Of a DNA stretch of 64,000 nucleotides, positions 9,043 through 18,968 are shown in pieces (position 1 is the first letter of the stretch; the number at the start of each line of letters is the position of its first letter). The notes under the pieces were generated by a model, which was not told the origin of the DNA, made no database searches, and saw nothing but the letters and a program-made list of their open reading frames with translations. The stretch covers positions 173,972 through 237,971 of the forward strand of contig JASBVO010000008.1 in the NCBI GenBank assembly GCA_029961105.1. The letters run 5' to 3'. Source of the DNA: Micrococcus sp. (GTDB lineage: Bacteria; Actinomycetota; Actinomycetes; Actinomycetales; Micrococcaceae). A program made the position numbers and the translations under genes.

Positions 9043-9955
9043 GCTGCCCGAGGTGGAGGTGGTCCGCCGGGGACTGGAACGCTGGGCCGCCGGCCGGACG
9101 GTCTCGGCCGTGGAGGTCCTCGACGCCCGGTCCGCCCGCCGTCACGACGCCGGCCCCGCCGACTTCACCGAGCGGCTCACCGGGGCGCGCCTGGCCGTGC
9201 CCGAACGGCGGGGCAAGTACCTCTGGATCCCGCTGTCCGGTCCCGGCCCGCTGACCGGTGCCCTGGTGGCCCACCTGGGCATGAGCGGACAACTGCTGGT
9301 GAACGAGCCCGGGGACACCGACCCGAGGCACCTGCGGATCCGGCTGCTGCTCGAGCCGGTCGAGGACGGCGAGGACCGCTCCCGGGAGCTGCGCTTCGTG
9401 GACCAGCGGATCTTCGGCGGGCTGTTCGTGGACGCCCTCGTCGAGGCCGTAGACCGTCCCGGACAGTTGCTGCCGGCCTCCGTGGCCCACATCGGCCGCG
9501 ACCCGCTGGACCCGGCCTTCGACCCCGAGGCGGTGCACTCCCGGCTTCGCCGACGAAAGACCGGGCTCAAGCGCGCGCTGCTGGACCAGGCACTGGTCTC
9601 CGGCATCGGCAACATCTATGCCGATGAGGCGCTCTGGCGCGCCCGGCTGCACTACGCCAGGCCCACCGAGACGCTGAACCGCACCGAGTCGGGACGGTTG
9701 TTCGAGGCCGTGCGCGAGGTCATGGAGGAGGCGCTGGCCCAGGGCGGGACCAGCTTCGACTCGCTCTACGTGAACGTCAACGGGGACTCCGGGTACTTCG
9801 ACCGGTCCCTGAACGTCTACGGGCGGGCCGGGCAGCCCTGCCGTCGCTGTGCCCGGCAGGGGCGGGAGTCGATCGTGGTCCGGGAGCGGTTCATGAACCG
9901 GTCATCGGCGTACTGTCCCCGGTGCCAGCCGGTCCCGCGACGGGCCCGTTGGTGA
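9035..9955 (+). CDS. mutM: Formamidopyrimidine-DNA glycosylase
   Basis: MutM removes 8-oxoguanine and ring-opened purines and nicks the abasic strand. The catalytic N-terminus [13 protein letters not shown] (Pro exposed after Met removal, then Glu) is intact, as is the lysine in RRGKYLW (about 65) and the helix-two-turn-helix region with [14 protein letters not shown]-terminal zinc finger is formed by C269, C272, C294 and C297. 306 residues. GTG start inside the end of rnc suggests coupling. Confidence 0.96.
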   Translation: MPELPEVEVVRRGLERWAAGRTVSAVEVLDARSARRHDAGPADFTERLTGARLAVPERRGKYLWIPLSGPGPLTGALVAHLGMSGQLLVNEPGDTDPRHLRIRLLLEPVEDGEDRSRELRFVDQRIFGGLFVDALVEAVDRPGQLLPASVAHIGRDPLDPAFDPEAVHSRLRRRKTGLKRALLDQALVSGIGNIYADEALWRARLHYARPTETLNRTESGRLFEAVREVMEEALAQGGTSFDSLYVNVNGDSGYFDRSLNVYGRAGQPCRRCARQGRESIVVRERFMNRSSAYCPRCQPVPRRARW

Positions 9956-10020
9956 TCACGCCGCCGTCCCGGCCGGGCGATACCATGGGACGAATCCTCC
10001 CGTGTCGTTAGGAAACACCT

Positions 10021-11298
10021 GTGTCCTCACCTGACCCCGGTCAGTATGCGCCCCGACGCCTGGCGCACGCCCCCACACGGCGCCGCCGCACCGTGCGCAA
10101 CGCCCTCCTGGTGGGCGGCGCCCTGGTGGTGGTCGTGCTCATCGTCGTGGGCGTCTACGTCGCCTCGATCGCCACGGCCTTCAACGACAAGCGCCAGACC
10201 GTGGACGCCGGCATCGCCACCCAGGCCGCGCTCGACGACGGTGCGCTCAACGTGCTGCTGCTCGGCTCCGACTCCCGCGGTGAGGGCCTGGACACCGCGG
10301 AGAACAAGGGCGAGGACGGGGAGCGCTCGGACACCATGATGCTGGTCCACATCCCCGAGGACCGGCAGGACGTCTACGTCATGTCCATCGTGCGCGACCT
10401 GTGGGTGGAGATCCCCGGCCACGGTGAGCGCAAGGTCAACGCCGCCCTGGGCCTGGGCGGTTATCCCCTCGTGACCGCCACCATCGAGAACCTCGTGGGG
10501 GTGAACATCGACCACCTGGCCGTGATCGACTTCGAGGGCTTCAACGGTCTGACCGAGGCCGTGGGCGGCGTGCCGGTCTGCAATCCGCACACCTTCTCCT
10601 CCGGACAGATCAATCCCTCCTACTTCCCGCAGGGCGACATCCTGCTGCAGGGCGCGGACGCCCTGCGCTACGTGCGCGAGCGCAAGGCCTTCCTCGGCGG
10701 GGATTTCGAACGCGTGGCCAACCAGCAGCGGTTCGTCTCGGCCATGGTGGACCAGGTGCTCACCGTGGACACGCTGGCGAACCCGCAGAAACTCACGGCC
10801 GTGATCAACGCCATCGTGCCCTTCATCACCGTGGACGAGGGCCTCGACGCCGCCACGATCGCCGGCTACGGCCTGCAGCTCAACGGGATCCGCTCCGGGG
10901 ACATCCACACGTTCACCGTCCCGCACGGGGCACCCACCGAGGGGCCCGGCGGTGCCTCGATCGTGGAGCAGGATGAGGAGGCGATCGCACAGTTGCGCGA
11001 GGCGCTCCAGACCGACACCGTGGACGAGTACCTGTCCGGCGGCACCGAGGACGGCCAGGACGGCACCGCAGCCCCGTCCGGCACCGCAGCCCCGTCCGGC
11101 ACCGCGACGCCGTCCGGAGAGGCCGATGGGCCGGCGACCGGCCAGGCGACGCCCGGCGAGGACGGCACCGGCACCGACAGCGCCCAGGGCGGGTCGAGCC
11201 CGTCCGGCTCGGCGGCCACCGGTGACGGCGGCACCGGGGCTTCCGGGCAGCCCTCGGCCGAGCCCCCGGCCCCGGCTGACGCCTGCGTGGGGGCCTGA
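10021..11298 (+). CDS. LCP family protein (LytR-CpsA-Psr), glycopolymer-peptidoglycan ligase
   Basis: LCP enzymes transfer undecaprenyl-linked glycopolymers to peptidoglycan at the outer membrane face. The 425-residue protein has a basic N-terminus, one transmembrane helix (about 28-50), and an LCP domain with NVLLLGSDSR, RSDTMMLVH, SIVRDLWVEIPGHGERKVNAA (conserved Arg/Asp residues) and LRYVRERK. The last 80 residues are low complexity with repeats of the GTAAPS type, typical of a wall-spanning tail. GTG at 10021 follows AGGAAA. Three nt separate it from the glycosyltransferase gene, so it belongs to the glycopolymer locus and is a good candidate for its attachment enzyme. Confidence 0.93.
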   Translation: MSSPDPGQYAPRRLAHAPTRRRRTVRNALLVGGALVVVVLIVVGVYVASIATAFNDKRQTVDAGIATQAALDDGALNVLLLGSDSRGEGLDTAENKGEDGERSDTMMLVHIPEDRQDVYVMSIVRDLWVEIPGHGERKVNAALGLGGYPLVTATIENLVGVNIDHLAVIDFEGFNGLTEAVGGVPVCNPHTFSSGQINPSYFPQGDILLQGADALRYVRERKAFLGGDFERVANQQRFVSAMVDQVLTVDTLANPQKLTAVINAIVPFITVDEGLDAATIAGYGLQLNGIRSGDIHTFTVPHGAPTEGPGGASIVEQDEEAIAQLREALQTDTVDEYLSGGTEDGQDGTAAPSGTAAPSGTATPSGEADGPATGQATPGEDGTGTDSAQGGSSPSGSAATGDGGTGASGQPSAEPPAPADACVGA

Positions 11299-11301
11299 CG
11301 C

Positions 11302-12570
11302 ATGCGCGTCCAGCTCATCACGCACTCCTACCTGCCCGAGCGCACCCCGCCCGAGCGGCGGTGGGCCGCCTTCGTCGAGGCCTTCCGCCGCGAGGGCTGG
11401 GAGGTCGACGTCGTGGCGCCGCCGGCCGATCCCGCGCAGGTGCCCGGGGGATTGCGCGATCGCCCACCGGGGCGCGACGGCGGGGCAGTGCGCCGAGACA
11501 CCGCCGTCGACGGCCGCCAGGACCAGGGACCGCACGGTGAACGAATCCTGCGCACCCTGCGGCTCCCCGCGCTGTCCGGGACCCGCGACGGGCGCTTCCT
11601 GGGCCATGTCGTCCATGCCCTGGGCGCCATCCCGGTGGCCCTGCGGGCGCAGCGGCCGGACGTGCTGGTGATCACCGTGCCCGCCCTGCCCACCGTCGTC
11701 GCCGGCTGGCTGCTGTCCCGGCTGCGGCGGGTCCCCCTCATCGTGGAGATGCGCGATGCCTGGCCGGACCTGGCCCGGGAGTCGGGGGTCTCGGCGGGGG
11801 TGCTGAGCAGGATCATGGAAGCGCTCGTCACGGGGACCCAGCGCGCGGCTGACCTGGTGGTCACCGTCACCGAGGGCTTCGCCGAACGCCTGGCCGAACG
11901 GGGCATCCACCCGGTCGAGGTGGTGGGCAACGGCGTGCCGCTGGAGCGTATCCGGGCCGTGCCGGCCAGGGACCGCGAGGCCGGTGAACTGCACGTGCTC
12001 TACCTCGGCAACCACGGTGAGAGCCAGGGCCTGGAGACCGTCATCCGCGCCGCGGCGCTGACCCGGGACGAAGCCGAGCGCATCGTCGTGCGGCTGGTCG
12101 GCTCGGGGACCCGGCGGGAGGCGCTCATGGCCCTGAACGAGTCCCTGGGCCGGCCGGTGGAGATGCTGGCGGCCGTCCACGGGGCAGAACTGCGGGAGCA
12201 GTATGCCTGGGCGGACACGTGCCTGGTGGCGTTGCGCCCGGACTGGCCCAGCTTCGAGTGGACCATCCCCTCCAAGACCTATGAACTGCTCGCCGTCGGC
12301 CGGCACATCACCGGCATCGTCACCGGGGAGGCGGCCCGGGTGCTGGAGTCCTCCGGCGCCGCGAGCCTGGTGCCCGCGGATCCGGGGGCCCTGGCCGGGC
12401 TCTGGCGCCGGCTGGCCGCGGACCCGCGGAGCACCGCCGTGGACGGCCGGGGACGGGACTGGGTCGGCCGGAACGCAGACCTGTCCGCACTGGGCCGCCG
12501 GTTCGTGGGGCTTGCCCGGCAGGCCGCGGTGCGGGGTGCCGCCGGGGCCAGACCCTATAATCGCCTCTGA
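11302..12570 (+). CDS. Glycosyltransferase family 4 (WbuB-like)
   Basis: A 422-residue GT-B enzyme. The N-terminal acceptor-side domain starts MRVQLITHSYLPE, with VEMRDAWPDL and VVTVTEGFAE; the C-terminal nucleotide-sugar domain has VLYLGNHGESQGLETVI, VRLVGSG, and the KTYELLAVG segment that holds the donor-binding Glu. The layout is close to WbuB-type N-acetyl-aminosugar transferases; donor and linkage are not readable. An unconserved insertion at about residues 50-78 is Arg/Gly-rich. It directly follows the LCP gene, and TATAAT, probably for wecC, is embedded near its 3' end. Confidence 0.88.
   Translation: MRVQLITHSYLPERTPPERRWAAFVEAFRREGWEVDVVAPPADPAQVPGGLRDRPPGRDGGAVRRDTAVDGRQDQGPHGERILRTLRLPALSGTRDGRFLGHVVHALGAIPVALRAQRPDVLVITVPALPTVVAGWLLSRLRRVPLIVEMRDAWPDLARESGVSAGVLSRIMEALVTGTQRAADLVVTVTEGFAERLAERGIHPVEVVGNGVPLERIRAVPARDREAGELHVLYLGNHGESQGLETVIRAAALTRDEAERIVVRLVGSGTRREALMALNESLGRPVEMLAAVHGAELREQYAWADTCLVALRPDWPSFEWTIPSKTYELLAVGRHITGIVTGEAARVLESSGAASLVPADPGALAGLWRRLAADPRSTAVDGRGRDWVGRNADLSALGRRFVGLARQAAVRGAAGARPYNRL
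12556..12561 (+). promoter_or_regulatory. -10 element upstream of wecC
   Basis: A perfect TATAAT lies across the end of the preceding gene, about 117 nt before the wecC start. No good -35 is seen at the usual distance, so activation or an extended -10 would be needed. It would give a leader of about 110 nt containing a small GC-rich hairpin near 12622-12642. Confidence 0.45.
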
Positions 12571-12677
12571 CCGGAATCGCCTGCGGTCCTCGGCCCCGAA
12601 GAGCTGCGGACACCATGCCCCACGGTGTTCCCCGCGGGGTTCGGCCGCCAGGCTCCAGCGACTGAAGGACTTCTTAC

Positions 12678-13928
12678 ATGACTGACATCTCCAGTGTTGC
12701 CGTGATCGGCCTGGGCTACATCGGCCTGCCGACGGCCGCCATCCTCGCGGGCAACGGGATCCGGGTGCACGGGGTGGACGTGAGTCGGCGCACGGTGGAT
12801 GCGGTCAACGCTGGGAACGTCCCGTTCGTCGAGCCGGACCTGGACGGCTACGTGCGCAAGGCCGTGGCCGAGGGCCTGCTCACGGCCACCACCGACACGC
12901 CGGCGGCCGATGCCTACATCGTGGCCGTGCCGACCCCGTTCCATGCGGACAAGAGCGCGGACCTGTCCTACATCGAGGCCGCCGGCCGGGGGCTGGCCCC
13001 GCAACTGCGCGGCGGGGAACTGGTCATCCTGGAGTCCACCTCCCCGCCCGGGGCCACGGAGCACCTGGCCGAGGTCGTCTACGCCGAGCGCCCGGATTTG
13101 GCCGCGGAGCGGTCGCTGGACTTCGCGCACTGCCCGGAGCGGGTGCTGCCGGGCAAGGTGATGACCGAGCTGGTCACCAACGACCGGATCGTGGGCGGGT
13201 CCACCCCGGCGGCGGCCGAGCGGACCCGGACCCTGTACGAGACGTTCTGCCAGGGGCAGATCCTGCTGACCGACACCCGCACCGCCGAGCTGGCCAAGCT
13301 GGTGGAGAACTCGTTCCGGGACGTGAACATCGCCTTCGCCAACGAGCTGTCGATGATCTGCCACGAGCTGGACATCAACGTCTGGGAGCTCATCGAGCTG
13401 GCCAACCACCACCCGCGGGTGAACATCCTGCAGCCCGGCCCGGGCGTGGGCGGGCACTGCATCGCGGTGGACCCGTGGTTCATCGTGGACGCCGCCCCGG
13501 ACGCCGCCCGGCTGATCCGCAGCGCCCGGGAGATCAACGACGCCAAGCCGCAGTGGGTCGTGGACCAGGTCAAGGCCAAGGCCTTCGACGTGCTCCAGGA
13601 CACCGGCCGGGCCCCGGTGATCGCGGCCCTGGGGCTGGCGTTCAAGCCGAACATCGACGACCTGCGCGAGTCCCCGGCGCTGAACATCACCGCGGCCATG
13701 GCCGAGCAGTTCGCCGCCTCCACGATCCTGGCCGCCGAACCGCACGTGGACGAGCTGCCGGCCGTGCTCGCCGGGCGCGAGAACGTCCGGCTGTGCCCGG
13801 CGAAGGCCGCCATCGAGGCCGCGGACATCGTCGTGCTGCTCGTGGACCACACCGCCTTCGCCAACCTCAAGCCCCTGGCGGCCGGCAAGCACCTGGTGGA
13901 CACCCGGGGGCAGTGGCGCGACCGGTGA
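12678..13928 (+). CDS. wecC: UDP-N-acetyl-D-mannosamine dehydrogenase
   Basis: Oxidises UDP-ManNAc to UDP-ManNAcA with two NAD+. The 416-residue protein has the NAD-binding loop VIGLGYIGLPTA (about 9-20), the central ENSFRDVNIAFANEL segment, and the catalytic cysteine C261 in GVGGHCIAVDPWF, followed by GLAFKPNIDDLRESPA. The PWF after the active site and the overall match fit the WecC group rather than UDP-glucose dehydrogenase. Together with the 2-epimerase at 23435-24595 it completes the route from UDP-GlcNAc to UDP-ManNAcA. Its stop overlaps the next GTG start by 4 nt. Confidence 0.92.
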   Translation: MTDISSVAVIGLGYIGLPTAAILAGNGIRVHGVDVSRRTVDAVNAGNVPFVEPDLDGYVRKAVAEGLLTATTDTPAADAYIVAVPTPFHADKSADLSYIEAAGRGLAPQLRGGELVILESTSPPGATEHLAEVVYAERPDLAAERSLDFAHCPERVLPGKVMTELVTNDRIVGGSTPAAAERTRTLYETFCQGQILLTDTRTAELAKLVENSFRDVNIAFANELSMICHELDINVWELIELANHHPRVNILQPGPGVGGHCIAVDPWFIVDAAPDAARLIRSAREINDAKPQWVVDQVKAKAFDVLQDTGRAPVIAALGLAFKPNIDDLRESPALNITAAMAEQFAASTILAAEPHVDELPAVLAGRENVRLCPAKAAIEAADIVVLLVDHTAFANLKPLAAGKHLVDTRGQWRDR

Positions 13929-15709
13929 CCCGGAACGCCAGCCGCCGGACACCCTGGTTCACCAACTCCCTGCTGACCCTGCAGACGGTCAGGGACGAGC
14001 TGGTCCAGGACCCCGTCCAGTTCGCCCTGCAAGTCTCCCGGCGCCTCCCCGACGCCCTCTCCGTGCCCGCCGCCCGCCTGCTGACGCGGACCGGCGCTCT
14101 GGCGAACGGGGTGCCGGCCGCCGTCGGGCACCAGATCCTCGGTGACGATGACGCCGCCCGCCGGGCCGGACAGCCCGGCGCGCAGCCCCGGGGCCGGGCG
14201 CGGGCCCTGCTCGCGACGGCGGCGCTGGGCTCCGGCGACGACGACGCGGCGGAGCGGTGGCTCCGGGACACCCCGGAGACCGAGCGCACCGGCGCCTGGC
14301 ACGCGGCCGCGGCGCGGCTGGCCCTGTACCGGGGCGATATCACGGGCGCGGCGGCCCACGCCCGCAACCATCACGGCAACCGGCGCCTGGCCCACCGCCT
14401 GGAGGCCGAGCGGCAGGTGCTGCTCGGCCACCGGCCCGAGCCCGGCCCGGTCCGGCGCGGCCCTGCCGTCCCCGGGCGCATCCTGCACGTGCTGAACAGC
14501 TCGCTGCCGCACACCACCTCCGGCTATGCCCAGCGCAGCCACGGGGTCCTGACGGCCCTGGGACAGGCGGGCTTCGACACCGCCGCGGTGACCCGTCCCG
14601 GCTATCCGGTGGAGGTCGGGATCCCCTGGGCCCGCCGCGAGGACGTGGTGGACGGCATCACCTACACCCGGCTGCTTCCGCGCCGCCTGGCTCCAGACGC
14701 GGCCGGCCGGCTGGACCAGTACGCGCGGTTGCTCGCCGCCGAGGTCGAACGGCTCCGTCCTGCCGTCCTGCACACCACGACGCACTTCACCAACGCCCTG
14801 GTGGTCCGGTCCGTGGCCGAGGCCTTCGGGCTGCCCTGGGTGTACGAGGTGCGCGGCCAACGGGCGGACAGCTGGGCCGCCACCCGCGCCCCCGGGGCGC
14901 GGGCCTCGGAGTACTACCGGTTGTTCACCGAACGGGAGGCCGAACTGGCCCGGGCCGCCGACGCCGTCGTGACCCTGGGGGACAACATGCGCGGGGCGCT
15001 CGCGGCGCAGGGGGTGGCCGCGGAACGGTTGTTCGTCTGCCCGAACGCCGTGGCCCCGGCCTTCCTGGCGGAACCGGTGACCCAGCGGGCTGCCCGGGAA
15101 CACCTGGGCCTGGAGCCCGGCGACGTCCTGGTCGGGACCGTGTCCTCCGTCGTGGACTACGAGGGCCTGGACCTGCTGGTGCGCGCCGTGGCCCGCCTGG
15201 CCCCGCGGTATCCGCGGCTGAAGCTGCGGATCGTGGGGGATGGGGTCTCCCTGCCGGGCCTGCGCTCCCTCGCCGGGAAACTGGGGATCGCCGAGAAGTG
15301 CCAGTTCACCGGACGGGTGCCCCGCGCCGAGGCGCGCTGGAACCATGCCGCCCTCGACGTGTTCGTGGTGCCCCGCCGCGACCTGCCCGTGACCCGCAGC
15401 GTCACCCCCATGAAGTCCGTGGAGGCCTCGGCCTCCGCCCGGCCCGTGGTGGCCGCGGACCTGCCCGCCCTGGCCGAACTGGTGCAGGACGGGGTGACCG
15501 GCCGGCTGGTGGCCCCGGACGACGTCGATGCGCTGGCCGGGGCGCTGGCCGAGCTGGTCGAGGACCCTGCCCTGAGGACGCGGCTGGGGCAGGCAGGACG
15601 GCGCTGGGCCCTGTCGACGCGGACCTGGGGCCAGAACGCCGCGACCTACACTCGACTGTATGCCGAGCTGGGAATCAGACCGACCGAGGGGAACGCGAAC
15701 GCACGGTGA
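13925..15709 (+). CDS. Glycosyltransferase family 4 with N-terminal helical extension
   Basis: 594 residues. Residues 1-175 form a mostly helical Ala/Arg-rich extension; the GT-B part begins with HVLNSSLPHTTSGYAQRSHG and is followed by VYEVRGQRADSW, SVVDYEGLDLLVRAV, KLRIVGDG, and PMKSVEASASARPVV, which carries the donor-binding Glu. It shares this plan with the genes at 15706 and 18969 but is more distant. GTG at 13925 overlaps the wecC stop (GTGA), and the next gene starts 4 nt before its own stop ends, so the run is one operon. Donor and acceptor unknown. Confidence 0.85.
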   Translation: MTRNASRRTPWFTNSLLTLQTVRDELVQDPVQFALQVSRRLPDALSVPAARLLTRTGALANGVPAAVGHQILGDDDAARRAGQPGAQPRGRARALLATAALGSGDDDAAERWLRDTPETERTGAWHAAAARLALYRGDITGAAAHARNHHGNRRLAHRLEAERQVLLGHRPEPGPVRRGPAVPGRILHVLNSSLPHTTSGYAQRSHGVLTALGQAGFDTAAVTRPGYPVEVGIPWARREDVVDGITYTRLLPRRLAPDAAGRLDQYARLLAAEVERLRPAVLHTTTHFTNALVVRSVAEAFGLPWVYEVRGQRADSWAATRAPGARASEYYRLFTEREAELARAADAVVTLGDNMRGALAAQGVAAERLFVCPNAVAPAFLAEPVTQRAAREHLGLEPGDVLVGTVSSVVDYEGLDLLVRAVARLAPRYPRLKLRIVGDGVSLPGLRSLAGKLGIAEKCQFTGRVPRAEARWNHAALDVFVVPRRDLPVTRSVTPMKSVEASASARPVVAADLPALAELVQDGVTGRLVAPDDVDALAGALAELVEDPALRTRLGQAGRRWALSTRTWGQNAATYTRLYAELGIRPTEGNANAR

Positions 15710-17721
15710 ATACTGAACAGCCAGCCCACGACGCGGGGGGCGCCCGGCACCGGTCCATCCCGCGGGCACCGATCGACGAGATGCCCGCGGCCCCGGACGC
15801 CGAGGCGATGGTCGAACTGCTGCGCGGCGAATTGCTGGCCGTGCACGACGAGCTCACCGGGCTGACGGCCGAGCGTGCCGCCCGGTCCTGGCGGCCGCGG
15901 GCCCTGACCCTGGACATGCCCGGCGGGATGGTGGGATCGCTGAAGGGCCGGGCCCGGGAGATCCGCCGCCGTGGCGTCACCGTGGTCAAGGACACCCTCT
16001 CCGGCCGGCTGGGCCCGAAGGCGGCCGCGCGGGAGACCGCCCGGATCGCCTTCGACCAGCTGGGCAGCGTGCCCCGCGAGGCCCTGGCCGAGATGCGACG
16101 GCTCCGCCGCCAGGCCCGGGGGCGCACGCTGGCCGGCGCCGGCCCCCTGCTGTCCATCGACCCGTCCGAGTTCGAGTCCGCCCGGGCCCAGCTGTGGCTG
16201 GACCTGCTGGGGGACCGCTATGCCGCCCGGGGGGAGCAGGACCCCGCCTACCGGGCCTACCTGGACGAGCTGCGGCGCCTGGCCTCCCCGGCGGGTGCCA
16301 TCTCCGCCTCGCTGGACGCCACCGCCCAGGCGGCGCACGGCGCGCCCCGGATGAAGGGGGCCCTGGCCGTGGTGAACGGACGGGCCGCCGAACTGTCCGG
16401 CTGGCTGCCCCGCATCCCCGGCGGCTTCGAGCGCGTGGAACCGGCCGGCCGCAACGTCGTGCTGCACCTGGTCAAGGAGTCGCGCCCGTACTTCTCCAAT
16501 GGCTTCACCTCCCGCAGCCACGAGAACTTCAAGGCCGAGCTCGCCGCCGGGTGGACCCCCGTGGTCCTGACCGAGCCGGGGTTCCCGCGCTCCGTGGTGG
16601 GCGATGACTTCGAGAAGGTCGAGGTCTACGACGGCATCGAGCACCGCCGGCTGGACACCGGCGTGGACTACTCCGCGGTCCCCGCCGACCGGTGGCAGGA
16701 GGACTTCGCGTGGCTGGCCTGGCAGCAGGTCAGGCAGGTCCGCCCGGACGTCATCCACGTCTCCTCCGGGCGCCGCGGCTTCGAGACGGCGCTCGTGGCG
16801 CTGGCCCTGAAGGAGAAGACCGGGATCCCCGTGGTCTACGAGGTGCGCTCCTTCTTCGAGGCGAACTGGACGCCGGACCTGGAGCTGGAGGAGTCCGGGG
16901 AGATCTTCCGCCGGCGCATGGAGGTCGAGGCGCGGTGCATGCTCGCCGCCGACCACGTGCTGACGCTCGGCACCGCCATGCGGGACGAGATCGTCTCCCG
17001 CGGGGTCCCCGCGGAGAAGGTCAGCCTGGTCCCCAACGCCGTCAACCTGGCGAACTTCGTCCCGGGCCCGCGCAACGAGGACCTGGCCGCCCGCTTCGGG
17101 ATCACCATGCCCACCTTCGGCTACGTCTCCAACATGGACCACCGCCGGGAGGGCCAGGAACTGCTCATCGAGGCCGCCGCCCGCCTCAAGGAACGCGGCA
17201 TCGACGCCCAGTGTGTGCTGGTCGGCGGCGGCAGCCGGGTGCAGACCCTCAAGGGCCTGGCCGCCCGCTGGGACGTCGAGGACCGGGTGGTGTTCACCGG
17301 GCCGGTGGACCACGCCGAGGTCTCGGCCCTGTACGACCTCATCGACGTCTTCGTGGTGCCCCGCATCCACGAGCGAGCGGCCGTGTACGTCACCCCGCTC
17401 AAGCCCTTCGAGGCGATGGCCATGCAGCGTCCGGTCCTCGTCAGCGACCTCCCCGCCCTGGCCGAGATCGTCCAGGCCCCCGAACGCGGCCACACCTTCG
17501 CGGCCGGGGACGTCGACTCCCTCACCGACGCCGTGGCCGGATTGCTGGCCGACCCGGCCGAGCGGGCACGCCTCGGGGCGGCCGGCCGCCGCTGGATCGA
17601 GGCCGAACGCCAGTGGGAGCACAACGGGCCCCGGTACGCAGAGGTCTATGAACGGATCCGGGACCGTGGCCACGGCAGCGATCCGGTCCCATCCGCCGGC
17701 CGAGCCCCCGAAGGAGCCTGA
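15706..17721 (+). CDS. Glycosyltransferase with N-terminal coiled-coil region, copy 1 of a duplicated pair
   Basis: 671 residues. The N-terminus has a short coiled coil (about 28-50), then about 180 helical residues, then a GT-B fold from about 250: HLVKESRPYFSNGFTSRSH, TEPGFPRSVVGD, HVSSGRRGFETALVALALK, VVYEVRSFFE, LVPNAVNL, GYVSNMDHRREGQELL, CVLVGGG, VFTGPV and PLKPFEAMAMQRPVLVSDLPALAE with the donor-binding Glu. Between about 210 and the end it is nearly collinear with the product of 18969-20891. GTG at 15706 overlaps the previous stop. The next gene begins 3 nt after the stop. Confidence 0.87.
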   Translation: MNTEQPAHDAGGARHRSIPRAPIDEMPAAPDAEAMVELLRGELLAVHDELTGLTAERAARSWRPRALTLDMPGGMVGSLKGRAREIRRRGVTVVKDTLSGRLGPKAAARETARIAFDQLGSVPREALAEMRRLRRQARGRTLAGAGPLLSIDPSEFESARAQLWLDLLGDRYAARGEQDPAYRAYLDELRRLASPAGAISASLDATAQAAHGAPRMKGALAVVNGRAAELSGWLPRIPGGFERVEPAGRNVVLHLVKESRPYFSNGFTSRSHENFKAELAAGWTPVVLTEPGFPRSVVGDDFEKVEVYDGIEHRRLDTGVDYSAVPADRWQEDFAWLAWQQVRQVRPDVIHVSSGRRGFETALVALALKEKTGIPVVYEVRSFFEANWTPDLELEESGEIFRRRMEVEARCMLAADHVLTLGTAMRDEIVSRGVPAEKVSLVPNAVNLANFVPGPRNEDLAARFGITMPTFGYVSNMDHRREGQELLIEAAARLKERGIDAQCVLVGGGSRVQTLKGLAARWDVEDRVVFTGPVDHAEVSALYDLIDVFVVPRIHERAAVYVTPLKPFEAMAMQRPVLVSDLPALAEIVQAPERGHTFAAGDVDSLTDAVAGLLADPAERARLGAAGRRWIEAERQWEHNGPRYAEVYERIRDRGHGSDPVPSAGRAPEGA

Positions 17722-17723
17722 GC

Positions 17724-18929
17724 GTGCAACTGCAGATCCAGGGATTCAACCCCGCACCGGGATCGCCGGTCCACGAGGCGCTCGCGGCCGTGCGCAACGG
17801 CACCGTGCGCCACGGGGCCCCGCCGTGGCTGCTCGCCTACACCCCCGTGGCCCGGATGAACCCGTACCAGGCGTTGACCTACCGGCACTTCGGCGAGGAG
17901 GGCTTCGCCGTGTCCCCGGTCCTGGACCCGGAGTCCTTCGAGTCCCTGCTGCCCCTGATGGAGCAGACGCAGGGGATCGTGCTGCACCTGCACTGGCTCA
18001 ACACCGTGCTGCGCGGGGCCAGGAGCGAGGACCAGGCCGAGGAGAGGATGGGCCGGTACCTGCAGCGGCTGCACCGCTTCCAGGCGGCCGGAGGACGGGT
18101 GATGTGGACCGTGCACAACCTGGCCCCGCACGACGCCGTCTACCTCAACGTCGAACGCGCCCTGCAGCAGTCCGTGGCGGACCTGGCCGACCTGGTCCAC
18201 GTCATGAGCCCGGACACCCCGGACCTCGTGGCAGACTTCCTGCACCTGGACCCGGAGCGGGTCGTCATGTCCCCGCATCCGAGTTACCTGGGTGCCTACC
18301 CGGACGTGGTGCCGCGCGACCAGGCCCGCACCATGCTCGGCCTTTCCGAGGACGAGGTCGTCTACGTCGTGTTCGGGGCGATCAAGGCCTACAAGGGCAT
18401 CGAGACCCTGCTGGCCGGCTTCGACCGGCTGATCGCCGGATCGCCCGTCCCGCGCCGTCTCGTGATCGCGGGCGGACCGGACCGGGACGGCCGGACGCGC
18501 CGGTTGCTCAGGAGCCTGCGCATGCATCCGCACGTGCTGCTGCACGACGTCAAGGTGCCCAACGACCAGGTCCAGTACCTGCTGCGCGCCGCCGACCTCA
18601 TGGTGCTGCCGCACCAGGTGGCCCTCAACTCCGGCGCCGCCATGCTCGGACCCAGCTTCGAGCTGCCCCTCGTGGCCAACCGGGTGGGGGTGCTGCCCGG
18701 GACCCTCGAGGAGTCCTTCACCGAGTTCCTGACCGGTCCGGCGCCGGATGACGTGGCCGCCGGCCTACAGCGCGCCGACCGCCTGCTGGATCCCGACGCG
18801 CGGCGGGCCGCACGGGCCTTCGCCGCGCGGCACCATGCGGAGCACGCCAGCGCCGACCTGGCCCGGCAGGTCCGGGCCAGGCTGGGCAGCGGTCTCGGGG
18901 TCCCCGTGGCCCGGCCCCCCGCTCGCTAG
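17724..18929 (+). CDS. Glycosyltransferase family 4, second gene of duplicated pair, copy 1
   Basis: 401 residues, GT-B. It has ARMNPYQALTYRHFGEEG, LHLHWLNTVLRG, WTVHNLAPHDA, HVMSPDTPDLVADFL, FGAIKAYKGIETLLAGF (about 216-232), VIAGGPDRDGRTRRLL, and VLPHQVALNSGAAMLGPSFELP. It aligns along its whole length with the product of 20895-22157, so the two adjacent gene pairs are tandem copies. GTG at 17724 follows the previous stop by 2 nt. The donor sugar is not evident; glucose or ManNAcA are the likely choices given the locus. Confidence 0.85.
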   Translation: MQLQIQGFNPAPGSPVHEALAAVRNGTVRHGAPPWLLAYTPVARMNPYQALTYRHFGEEGFAVSPVLDPESFESLLPLMEQTQGIVLHLHWLNTVLRGARSEDQAEERMGRYLQRLHRFQAAGGRVMWTVHNLAPHDAVYLNVERALQQSVADLADLVHVMSPDTPDLVADFLHLDPERVVMSPHPSYLGAYPDVVPRDQARTMLGLSEDEVVYVVFGAIKAYKGIETLLAGFDRLIAGSPVPRRLVIAGGPDRDGRTRRLLRSLRMHPHVLLHDVKVPNDQVQYLLRAADLMVLPHQVALNSGAAMLGPSFELPLVANRVGVLPGTLEESFTEFLTGPAPDDVAAGLQRADRLLDPDARRAARAFAARHHAEHASADLARQVRARLGSGLGVPVARPPAR

Positions 18930-18932
18930 AAT
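18927..18932 (+). promoter_or_regulatory. Possible internal -10 before the second glycosyltransferase pair
   Basis: TAGAAT overlaps the stop codon of the previous gene, 36 nt before the proposed ATC start at 18969. No clear -35. It could let the second pair be transcribed on its own. Confidence 0.3.
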
Positions 18933-18968
18933 CGCGTCGAGCCAGACCAACCACTCCGGGAGCCCACC